Part shown: piece by piece, positions 6,990-13,370 of the stretch
How the letters are laid out: every line of letters begins with the position of its first letter
How positions within the stretch are numbered: the first letter of the stretch is position 1
Assembly: GCA_045629205.1 (NCBI GenBank)
Contig: JAZQQT010000058.1
Location: 1-13,649, forward strand
Source of the DNA: JAZQLP01 sp045629205
GTDB taxonomy: Bacteria; Bacillota; Clostridia; Oscillospirales; UBA644
Length of the DNA stretch: 13,649 bases
Direction of reading: 5' to 3'
Translations under genes and position numbers: made by a program
Notes under the pieces: generated by a model
What the model was told of the DNA's origin: nothing
What the model saw: only the letters and a program-made list of their open reading frames with translations
The model's database searches: none

Positions 6990-7571
6990 ATGAGAAGCAT
7001 AGCAACACTTTCTCTGCAATACGCACACCGCTTTTACGGTTTCCGCGGCGAAGCCCAGTATCTGCACGGACATACGGGGACCCTGATACTCGAAGTCGAA
7101 GACTCGGTAAACCCCGGAGTCAACATGGTATTTCCCTGCAACGAAATAGAAAAAACGGCATGGGAAGTCCTTAAAAACTTCGACCACGCGCTGATACTCC
7201 GCGAAGACGACCCGCTGCTGCCCGCAATTCTGAAAGTTTACGAAGAACAGGGCATAAGAAACGGTGCGCCGCAGAATCGGATGAAAGGACCCGCTTTCAG
7301 AACCGAGCTTGCCGCGGCATATCCGGAATGCCGTCTTGTGGTAACAAAAGAAACCATGACGACGGAGGGCATGATACGGATCGTGTATGACCTGCTTAAA
7401 GACAAGCTGAATATCGCAAAAATCACCTTTACGAGCGGTGTAAATGCCGCAAGCGAGGAATATTCCGTGTCCGACAGCAAGGACCGCTGTCCGATGTGCG
7501 GCATCGCACTTGACGGAAAAGGCGTCTGCAAAAAATGCGGATACCGGAAAAAAAATTATCTGAATAACTGA
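6990..7571 (+). CDS. 6-pyruvoyl-tetrahydropterin synthase/QueD-like protein with C-terminal zinc ribbon
   Basis: The fold is that of PTPS/QueD, which make tetrahydropterins or the queuosine precursor 6-carboxytetrahydropterin from dihydroneopterin triphosphate. The zinc ligands are present: H13 in YAHRF, and H26 and H28 in YLHGHTG. D65-H66 (FDHALIL) and E126 (T-x-T-T-E) also match the family. The catalytic cysteine normally four residues before the HGH pair is absent (A22), and the usual MVMDF motif reads MVFPCNEI, so standard QueD chemistry is doubtful. Residues 167-183 add a zinc ribbon (C167-x2-C170, C180-x2-C183), not part of ordinary QueD, which is about 120 residues against 193 here. 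AAAGGAG sits 7 bases before ATG 6990. It follows tspO by 19 bases. No queC, queE or queF is nearby. It may be a binding protein or a PTPS paralogue with changed activity. Confidence 0.82.
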   Translation: MRSIATLSLQYAHRFYGFRGEAQYLHGHTGTLILEVEDSVNPGVNMVFPCNEIEKTAWEVLKNFDHALILREDDPLLPAILKVYEEQGIRNGAPQNRMKGPAFRTELAAAYPECRLVVTKETMTTEGMIRIVYDLLKDKLNIAKITFTSGVNAASEEYSVSDSKDRCPMCGIALDGKGVCKKCGYRKKNYLNN

Positions 7572-7602
7572 ACCGCAGCAAAACATTGTAAAAGTCAGCA
7601 AA

Positions 7603-7634
7603 GTCGCCGGAGATGAAAAACCATCCCCGGCGGC
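7603..7634. terminator. GC-rich hairpin after the PTPS-like gene (possible terminator)
   Basis: GTCGCCGG (7603-7610) pairs with CCGGCGGC (7627-7634), with one G-T pair, and GATG (7612-7615) pairs with CATC (7622-7625), separated by one A-C mismatch; the loop is AAAAAC. The plus strand shows no T-run after it, so it would be a poor intrinsic terminator for the PTPS-like gene. On the minus strand it is followed by scattered T-rich bases. Its role may be in 3' end protection or in weak termination either way. Confidence 0.45.
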
Positions 7635-7669
7635 TTGCCGTAATAAAACATAAAGAACAGCGAAGGGAA

Positions 7670-7822
7670 TCAATCCCTTATAACAAGTTCGAAAACATTG
7701 AGGGAGACAGACTCTTTTCCTCCCAGGTCATGCCCGATTTCCGCCGCATCGGATTCCCTCATTTTGTCAATTACAATCATATCATCGCGGAAATGCGGAA
7801 ACGAATCAAACAAACAAGGCAT
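7670..7822 (-). CDS. Possible 50-residue protein, unknown
   Basis: On the minus strand ATG 7822 is preceded by AAAGGA with 6 bases between, and the frame runs 50 codons to TGA at 7672-7670. The product is acidic (MPCLFDSFPHFRDDMIVIDKMRESD and so on), with no signal peptide, cysteine cluster or known motif; I do not recognise it. Upstream lies TTGACA (7864-7859), 17 bases, then GATAAA (7841-7836). That would start the transcript inside the ribosome site, which weakens the idea. The stop falls within a small inverted repeat (AAGGGA/TCCCTT). It could be a real small gene, the worn end of a larger one, or chance. Confidence 0.3.
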   Translation of the reverse strand: MPCLFDSFPHFRDDMIVIDKMRESDAAEIGHDLGGKESVSLNVFELVIRD

Positions 7823-7835
7823 AACATGTCCTTTC

Positions 7836-7864
7836 TTTATCGAATACTTTTCGCAATATGTCAA
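7836..7864 (-). promoter_or_regulatory. Promoter-like sequence on the minus strand
   Basis: A consensus -35 TTGACA (7864-7859) lies 17 bases from GATAAA (7841-7836), a moderate -10. It points away from the kinase gene, toward the possible 50-residue ORF. A short inverted repeat GCCGT/ACGGC sits just upstream, between this and the kinase promoter. Confidence 0.4.
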
Positions 7865-7892
7865 GAAACAGCCGTAAAACAAAAAACGGCAC

Positions 7893-7919
7893 TTGAATTT
7901 TTATTTTTTTTGTTATAAT
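7893..7919 (+). promoter_or_regulatory. Extended -10 promoter of the hybrid kinase gene
   Basis: TGTTATAAT at 7911-7919 is a perfect extended -10 element. TTGAAT at 7893-7898 is a fair -35 at a short 15-base spacing, with a T-rich spacer. A second TATAAT at 7927-7932 lies too close to the start codon to be the main site. The leader would be about 27 bases. Confidence 0.7.
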
Positions 7920-7952
7920 ATTTCTGTATAATTATTTTCACGGAGAATGAAT

Positions 7953-10289
7953 ATGAGTGAAATATTTAACCGAAATGTTCATCCGCTTTATGCAGTAATG
8001 GCATTCGTTGCCGCGACAATAGTGCTGATACTGTATCTTTACAGCGCAATCAACAACCGCACAAAAGAAAGAGATGCCCATCTCAACTTCTTCGGATATA
8101 TCATCTTCTTCTGTATTCAGGACGCAATATGGGGTTTATTTGCATCCGGCGTCATCAACAGTGACGTCGGGCTGATGATATCCTCGGCTGTATTCCATGC
8201 AAGCTCGGCATTGGCTCCGTTTGTCTGGTCTGTTTATTACAACAGTTCGATGAACAAATATATCCGCCGTTCAAAGATTGTCGTATACTATTCCGCAACG
8301 CTGATGCTCGTGCAGTTCGGGATGATAATCTGCAATTTCTTTACGAAATTCATGTTTTACGTAGACGAAACGGGAAACTACCAAACGACAGATTTCCGTT
8401 CGATCTTGTTCTATCTTCAGTTCTCGGTATATATTTTAACGACGTCCATCGCAATCTTCGGCCTTGCCACTGCAAAAGGAACGGCGAAACAAAGAGGTAT
8501 CCGTTCATTCATATTGATATCACTCGGGCCTGTCGTGTTTGACATTTTTCAGCTTATTTATCCCGATGCGCCGGCATCTTCAATGGGTCTTTGCATCTCC
8601 TGTGTTCTCGTTCAGACATTCCTCACACAATCTTTTGAGCTTCAAGTCCGCGAATTACAAGCAGAAGCGGAATTACAGGAAGTGCGTAAAAAAGAATATC
8701 TCGCATCGGGCGTTATCACCACACTCAGTCTTGAATACGGCCCTCTTTACCTGACCGATTTACAGACGGGGGAACTTCAGGTTTTCAGAACTTCTGATAT
8801 GCCGTGTGCCTTTTCCATTCAGCAGCTGGCGAACGAATGCGGAGACTTCAACAAGTTCAGAACGATATACGCCGAAACATACGTTATCGAATCCGACCGA
8901 AAAGCTTTTCTGAGATGGACCGAAATAGGTCATCTTAACGGAATCATCACGACCGAAAACATCACCGAATTCAACTATCAGCGAATTAAAGACGGGGTGC
9001 AGAACTACTATCAGTTCTGCTGCGGACGTGTACCCGGATCCGACAATCTGATGGTTTTCGGATTCCGTAACGTTGACACGATGGTAAAAAAGGACATAGA
9101 AACAAAGAAGGCACTTGAAGAAGCCCTTAAAGAAGCAAACGTGGCAAACGAAGCAAAAACACGTTTCCTGTTCAACATGTCGCACGATATCAGGACTCCG
9201 ATGAATGCGATTCTCGGATTTACAGAACTGACGAAAAAAAATCTCGGCAATGCCGAAAAAGTGAACGATTATCTTAACAAGCTTGACGATGCGGGTCACC
9301 ATCTGCTTGAATTAATCAACGAAATCCTTGACATGTCACGTATAGAATCGGGCAAAATGACGCTTAGGATAAAGCCGATGAATCTTACAAAAGCCTCGAC
9401 AACGACGATGGAAATATGCACGGAAGCGGGCCGTCAGCACGATGTTACGGTTGAATTACATCGCGGTAAAGCCGGAGCTTTATGGGTTTACGGCGACGAG
9501 ACAAGAATCAATCAGATTGCGATGAACATCATCTCCAACGCAATCAAATATACAAATCCCGGCGGGCGTGTTGACATCTGGGTAAAGATCCTCGACCTCG
9601 ACAAATCAAACAATACCGTTTCTCTCGAGCTGTTGGTAAAAGATACCGGTATCGGCATGAGCAAAGAATTCCTCGCAAAGCTTTACGACCCGTTTGAGCG
9701 CTCCGAATCATCCACCGTCAGCGGTATTCAGGGCACGGGATTGGGAATGACCATCGTTAAACAGCTTGTTGAAATGATGCACGGAACAATAGACGTAAAG
9801 AGCGAACTCGGAGTGGGAACGGAAGTTTCGATCATATTCAAATTCCGTCTCGCAAAACCCGAAGACGAAGAACAACCCGATGAACAAAAACCGACACTCA
9901 AGAGTATTGAAGGCATAAAGATATTATTGGTCGAAGACAACATGCTCAACCGCGAAATCGCCTGCGAAATACTCGAAGAAAAGGGCGTTATCGTAGAAGC
10001 CGTTGAAGACGGTGACATCGCCGTTGAAAAGATGCAGAACGCAAAAGACGGACAATACGACATCATTCTCATGGACGTTCAGATGCCGCGCATGAACGGA
10101 TACGATGCGACAAGAGCAATACGCAAACTGCCGAATGCTTACGCCGCGAATATTCCGATTATCGCAATGACGGCAAACGCTTTTGACGAAGACAAGCAGA
10201 ACGCGTTTGATGCAGGAATGAACGGACACCTTTCAAAGCCGATAGAAACCGACAAGCTCTTTGCCGTGCTTTCGGAAACAATCAAATAA
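7953..10289 (+). CDS. Hybrid sensor histidine kinase/response regulator with seven-helix N-terminal sensor
   Basis: This 778-residue membrane protein senses a signal and passes phosphate from histidine to aspartate within one chain. Seven hydrophobic helices fill about residues 12-235. A soluble domain of about 245-385 looks PAS-like (EYGPLYLTDLQTGEL) but I cannot name it firmly. A coiled segment precedes the HisKA domain with H411 in MSHDIRTPMNAILGF. The ATPase domain shows the N box (NQIAMNIISNAIKYT), G1 (DTGIGM) and G2 (GTGLGM). The C-terminal receiver holds the acidic VEDN motif, D708 in LMDVQMP and K762 in LSKP. An ATG at 7947 is one base from GGAG; the ATG at 7953 is 7 bases away and is preferred. 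No output gene, HPt or partner regulator is adjacent, so it is an orphan here. Confidence 0.93.
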   Translation: MSEIFNRNVHPLYAVMAFVAATIVLILYLYSAINNRTKERDAHLNFFGYIIFFCIQDAIWGLFASGVINSDVGLMISSAVFHASSALAPFVWSVYYNSSMNKYIRRSKIVVYYSATLMLVQFGMIICNFFTKFMFYVDETGNYQTTDFRSILFYLQFSVYILTTSIAIFGLATAKGTAKQRGIRSFILISLGPVVFDIFQLIYPDAPASSMGLCISCVLVQTFLTQSFELQVRELQAEAELQEVRKKEYLASGVITTLSLEYGPLYLTDLQTGELQVFRTSDMPCAFSIQQLANECGDFNKFRTIYAETYVIESDRKAFLRWTEIGHLNGIITTENITEFNYQRIKDGVQNYYQFCCGRVPGSDNLMVFGFRNVDTMVKKDIETKKALEEALKEANVANEAKTRFLFNMSHDIRTPMNAILGFTELTKKNLGNAEKVNDYLNKLDDAGHHLLELINEILDMSRIESGKMTLRIKPMNLTKASTTTMEICTEAGRQHDVTVELHRGKAGALWVYGDETRINQIAMNIISNAIKYTNPGGRVDIWVKILDLDKSNNTVSLELLVKDTGIGMSKEFLAKLYDPFERSESSTVSGIQGTGLGMTIVKQLVEMMHGTIDVKSELGVGTEVSIIFKFRLAKPEDEEQPDEQKPTLKSIEGIKILLVEDNMLNREIACEILEEKGVIVEAVEDGDIAVEKMQNAKDGQYDIILMDVQMPRMNGYDATRAIRKLPNAYAANIPIIAMTANAFDEDKQNAFDAGMNGHLSKPIETDKLFAVLSETIK

Positions 10290-10304
10290 TCACGCAGCAT
10301 GAAA

Positions 10305-10336
10305 GAAGCAGCCCCGAAAGGCTGCTTCATTTTTTT
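10305..10336 (+). terminator. Intrinsic terminator of the kinase gene, probably bidirectional
   Basis: GAAGCAGCC (10305-10313) and GGCTGCTTC (10320-10328) form a perfect 9-bp stem around CCGAAA, followed by A and seven T bases to 10336. The plus-strand T-run overlaps the stop codon of the convergent esterase gene (10337-10335). On the minus strand the stem is followed by TTTC, so it may end both transcripts. Confidence 0.9.
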
Positions 10337-11336
10337 ATTGCGTTTCACAGATTTTATCTGCAAGGCGTTTTGAAAGTTCGTATTTACGGGTAGGATGAAT
10401 TGTGTTCGATTCGCATATATCGCGGCAAACGATGCAATAGACGTGTTTTGCGTCATCGGCGGCATCCGCCTGCGCCTTTTGTATCGCATACCAGCAGGGC
10501 CATGCCCGATCGTCGCAATCGGCAATCTGAATAACATAAAACGGCAGATCGGGATCAAGGAAATCGGAGCGCCAGAGGCCTATCATGGCGAGAAGTTCGT
10601 CCTTATAGATAAGAGCTTCGGAAGTGGTAACGTCGCTTTCGCCCTGATACCACACGATTCCGCTGACCGAATAAGGAACAATCTGGGGCAGCATTGCGCA
10701 GTATAGGTCGCCGTTGTGATTCCACTGTCCGTAAAAAGAATCGTAATGGTCATAGAATCTGTCGTCTTCGGGAACGGTAAACTGAGGCAGAGACGCGACC
10801 TCAGGAGGCAGCCAGCTTTCGATTACCGAAGCGCCCTGATAACATGCTATTATGCCTACGGGAACATCCTTTTTCTTTCGGATCTCCTCCCCGGTTAAAA
10901 CGCCGATGGCGGTCAGATAGCCGGCATTTTCTTTTGTAACGCCGACCCAGCCGTCTTTTGCGTGAAACGTATCGGAATCCTCAACACGGTCGGTCGAAAA
11001 AACACGGAGCAGCGAATCGTCGAAATAATCAACGACGGGAAACGACGACTCGTTAAGTTTGAACTGCATGTTCGACTGCCCCGCCATAATGTAGACTTCG
11101 CCGACATAAATATCGGTAAAGCAAAGAGTCTCGTCGGCATCGGCAACAGCGAGCTCATAGGGGCCGCCGTAGGTCATTGCCGGAAGAAAGGCATGGAATT
11201 TTCCGTCTTTTGCGGCGGTATATACCGTGTTTCCGGCGAAAGTAACCTTAACGTCACCTCTTCCCTCTCCGAAGACACAGATTTTACGGTGCGCTGCGAA
11301 AATCGCGCCGTCTGCAAAAATAAAAGGTAATTTCAT
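10335..11336 (-). CDS. Sialate O-acetylesterase-like SGNH/SASA-domain esterase
   Basis: Such enzymes remove O-acetyl groups from sialic acids or other acylated sugars, which opens host mucin glycans to further breakdown. The 333-residue protein has a short beta-rich N-terminus (about 1-75) before the SGNH core: Y-I-M-A-G-Q-S-N-M with nucleophile S88, then GYLTAIGVLTGEEI and VPVGIIACYQGASVIESWLP, the block GIVWYQGESD, and catalytic H314 in TIHPTRKYELSKRLA. I could not place the usual aspartate right before this histidine; position 312 is threonine. No signal peptide is visible, so it likely acts inside the cell on imported sugars. ATG 11336 has GGAAGG about 10 bases upstream. It lies 58 bases after rsmG with no terminator between, so nagA, rsmG and this gene may be co-transcribed. 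Confidence 0.85.
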   Translation of the reverse strand: MKLPFIFADGAIFAAHRKICVFGEGRGDVKVTFAGNTVYTAAKDGKFHAFLPAMTYGGPYELAVADADETLCFTDIYVGEVYIMAGQSNMQFKLNESSFPVVDYFDDSLLRVFSTDRVEDSDTFHAKDGWVGVTKENAGYLTAIGVLTGEEIRKKKDVPVGIIACYQGASVIESWLPPEVASLPQFTVPEDDRFYDHYDSFYGQWNHNGDLYCAMLPQIVPYSVSGIVWYQGESDVTTSEALIYKDELLAMIGLWRSDFLDPDLPFYVIQIADCDDRAWPCWYAIQKAQADAADDAKHVYCIVCRDICESNTIHPTRKYELSKRLADKICETQ

Positions 11337-11394
11337 GACATGACAACCTTCCGTAAAAATCGGGAATCAAAGTAATGACGGTGATAATCCGACG

Positions 11395-12120
11395 TCACAA
11401 GGGGCGTTTCTCGGGAATACCGGCACGGCGGGGATATTTGGCGGGAGTAGGCGAAATTTTCGTTACGGAAACGATATTCCGGCTTTCGTTGTGACACGGA
11501 ACAAGCAGCGGTGTGTCTCCGCCGAGAAGCGATACGGCGTTTATTGCTTCGGAAATCTCTTCTTCCGCCGCCGGACCTTTAAGCGCGACCATTTTGCCGC
11601 CGACCTTTACAAGCGGCAGACAGTATTCCGAAAGAATATTGAGACGGCTTACCGCACGGGAGCAAACCACGTCGAAAGACTCTCGCAATGCCTTTGCCGC
11701 ATCTTCGGAACGAACGGCAAACACCTCACAGTTTTTGAGCGAGAGAACATTAATGACCGACAAAAGAAAATCAGCGCGTTTTTTTATGGGCTCTATCAGA
11801 GTAAAACGGCAATGCGGCAGAGCGATGGCAAGCGGAATTCCGGGGAAACCCGCTCCGCTCCCGACGTCGGCAACAAAAGAACAATCTTTGATAATACCGA
11901 GAAAATACGGCTGCAGACTGTCAAGAAAATGTTTTTCGATAACTTCTTTCGGCTCGGTTATGGCAGTGAGGTTGATTTTTTCGTTTTTTGCCGCAAGCAT
12001 AACGTAATAATCGTAAAACAAATCGGCGCAGCGTCCGCAAAAATCGGCATCTGTTATTCTGCTTCGGAACATACTGAGAAATTCTTCTCTTGACACGATA
12101 TACGCTTCTTTATTACTCAT
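11395..12120 (-). CDS. rsmG: 16S rRNA (guanine-527-N7)-methyltransferase RsmG (GidB)
   Basis: RsmG methylates N7 of G527 in 16S rRNA using S-adenosylmethionine; loss gives low-level streptomycin resistance in other bacteria. The 241-residue length is normal. The N-terminal NEKINLTAITEPKEVIEKHFLDSL at 46-69 and the SAM motif VADVGSGAGFPGIPLAIALP at 83-102 are diagnostic, followed by LIEPIKKRADFL, SRAVSRL, VALKGP and the basic C-terminal YPRRAGIPEKRPL. ATG 12120 overlaps the nagA stop by four bases (ATGA), a classic translational coupling; an AAGG lies 10 bases upstream inside nagA. In many Firmicutes rsmG sits near the origin with mnmG; here it is in a sugar operon, which is less usual. Confidence 0.97.
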   Translation of the reverse strand: MSNKEAYIVSREEFLSMFRSRITDADFCGRCADLFYDYYVMLAAKNEKINLTAITEPKEVIEKHFLDSLQPYFLGIIKDCSFVADVGSGAGFPGIPLAIALPHCRFTLIEPIKKRADFLLSVINVLSLKNCEVFAVRSEDAAKALRESFDVVCSRAVSRLNILSEYCLPLVKVGGKMVALKGPAAEEEISEAINAVSLLGGDTPLLVPCHNESRNIVSVTKISPTPAKYPRRAGIPEKRPL

Positions 12121-13265
12121 AAATTTTCAACCTTGACTTCTCCTCTGACGATAACGAGCCTGATATTGTATTCATCATCCATAACGACGATATCCGCCGA
12201 CTTGCCTGCCTCGATAGAACCAGTTTCGTTATCGACACGGATCGCTTTCGCCGGATTTATCGTAACCGATTTGACAGCCTGTTTTTCGGGAATACCGAAT
12301 TTTATGACGTTTACGAATTCTTTGTGCAAATTTGTCGTTGAAGCGGCTATCGTCCCGTCGGCAAGAAGAGCCTTGCCGTCTTTAACGAATACCGTCTGAC
12401 CGCCGAGATCGTATTCGCCGTCCCTGAAATCCGCCGCGCGCATGGAATCGCTGACGATAACGGAATTATCCTCACCGAGCATTGCAAACGCAATGCGGAG
12501 AGCCGCCGGATGAATATGGAAGCCGTCGCAGATAAGTTCGGCGCGGACTCCCCTGCTCCCTGCATTATCGAGAACAGCGCCGACCACACCCGGGCTGCGG
12601 TGAGAAAGTCCGCTCATGGCGTTATATAAATGAGTGGTGTGGCGGACGCCCCATTCTATCGCTCTGCATTCGTCATCGTAATCGGCGGAGGTGTGAGCCG
12701 ACGAAACCGGACAAACGGGCGAAACGGATTTTATGAAATCTTCGGCGCCGTCACATTCGGGCGCGATATCGACGATACTGATACAGCCGCAGCAGCCGTT
12801 GAAAAGCCGCATGAATTCGTCCTTGTCGGGGTTACGGACATAGCTGCCGTTCTGTGCGCCCTTTTTTGCCGGTGAAATATAGGGACCTTCCATGTTTACA
12901 CCGTGGATATAGGCGCCGTCGGTCCTGTTCTTTACCGAAGCGACGTTGGCGAATATTTTCCGCAATTCGTCAAACGAGAGCGTCATTGATGTGGGACAGA
13001 AGGAAGTGATACCGTTTTTCACGAGGGTATCGCTCATCGTTTTAAGGCTGTCGGGGGTGGCGTCGCAGGTATCTGCCCCGCCGCAGCCGTGAATGTGCAT
13101 ATCTATAAAGCCAGGATAAACCGTGAGTCCTGTCAAGTCATACACCTTGTCACCACTGAAATCACACCCAACAGCGGAAATTCTCTCACCATCGGTCTTT
13201 ACATCGGCTTTTATCTTATTGAAATCACCGTCGTATATCAGCCCGTTTTTTAAAACAATACTCAT
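12117..13265 (-). CDS. nagA: N-acetylglucosamine-6-phosphate deacetylase
   Basis: NagA removes the acetyl group of GlcNAc-6-phosphate, giving glucosamine-6-phosphate and acetate, the first committed cytosolic step in using GlcNAc from mucin, chitin or recycled cell wall. The 382-residue length fits. Amidohydrolase motifs: H57-I-H59-G in FIDMHIHG, E126 in MEGPYISP, H191 in SAHTSA, H212 in THLYNAM, DGFHIHP at 247-253 and catalytic D273 in VSDSM. Both histidines of the HxH pair are kept, as in the two-metal type. AAGGTGG lies about 8 bases before ATG 13265. It heads a likely operon with rsmG and the esterase gene and has its own promoter (13293-13320). nagB is not in the window. Confidence 0.96.
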   Translation of the reverse strand: MSIVLKNGLIYDGDFNKIKADVKTDGERISAVGCDFSGDKVYDLTGLTVYPGFIDMHIHGCGGADTCDATPDSLKTMSDTLVKNGITSFCPTSMTLSFDELRKIFANVASVKNRTDGAYIHGVNMEGPYISPAKKGAQNGSYVRNPDKDEFMRLFNGCCGCISIVDIAPECDGAEDFIKSVSPVCPVSSAHTSADYDDECRAIEWGVRHTTHLYNAMSGLSHRSPGVVGAVLDNAGSRGVRAELICDGFHIHPAALRIAFAMLGEDNSVIVSDSMRAADFRDGEYDLGGQTVFVKDGKALLADGTIAASTTNLHKEFVNVIKFGIPEKQAVKSVTINPAKAIRVDNETGSIEAGKSADIVVMDDEYNIRLVIVRGEVKVENL

Positions 13266-13291
13266 AAGCGCACCACCTTACTTTATACTAT

Positions 13292-13311
13292 CATTATACA
13301 ACATTATACAA
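13292..13311. repeat. Perfect tandem 10-bp repeat carrying the nagA -10 boxes
   Basis: CATTATACAA occurs twice in direct succession, at 13292-13301 and 13302-13311. Each copy contains one TATAAT on the minus strand. This looks like a small tandem duplication inside the promoter. Confidence 0.85.
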
Positions 13312-13320
13312 AAAAATCAA
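13293..13320 (-). promoter_or_regulatory. nagA promoter with duplicated -10 box
   Basis: Reading the minus strand, TTGATT (13320-13315) is a fair -35, 16 bases from a perfect TATAAT (13298-13293). A second TATAAT lies 10 bases earlier (13308-13303). The two sit in a perfect 10-bp tandem repeat (plus-strand CATTATACAA at 13292-13301 and 13302-13311). Confidence 0.75.
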
Positions 13321-13323
13321 TAT

Positions 13324-13356
13324 AAAAAAAACCGACTGAAAAAATCAGTCGGTTTT
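13324..13356 (-). terminator. Intrinsic terminator of the gap gene
   Basis: AAAACCGACTGA (13328-13339) and TCAGTCGGTTTT (13345-13356) form a perfect 12-bp stem around AAAAA. On the minus strand the stem runs into a T-run (8 Ts to 13324). It starts 14 bases after the GAPDH stop and lies just upstream of the nagA promoter, insulating the two units. Confidence 0.93.
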
Positions 13357-13370
13357 CAGATAATCTGTAA

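Larger units (their letters stand above)
7572..7952. other. 381-base spacer between the PTPS-like gene and the hybrid kinase gene
   Basis: This is the only stretch of more than 300 bases without a firm gene. It holds a GC-rich hairpin (7603-7634), a small inverted repeat AAGGGA/TCCCTT (about 7663-7679), a possible 50-residue ORF on the minus strand (7822-7670) with its own promoter-like sequence, a short inverted repeat GCCGT/ACGGC (7871-7875 and 7886-7890), and the kinase promoter. Base composition turns sharply AT-rich from about 7890. Confidence 0.6.

Noticed and set aside
6963..7673. Minus-strand open frame of 236 codons opposite the PTPS-like gene
   Set aside because: The plus-strand gene has a ribosome site and recognisable motifs; the antisense frame has neither.
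7613..7918. Plus-strand open frame of 101 codons in the spacer before the kinase gene
   Set aside because: It begins inside the GC-rich hairpin with no ribosome site and ends in a run of phenylalanine and leucine from the AT-rich promoter. It does not look coding.
11491..12093. Plus-strand open frame of 200 codons opposite rsmG
   Set aside because: rsmG is unmistakable on the minus strand. The opposite frame reads as low-quality, basic protein without motifs.
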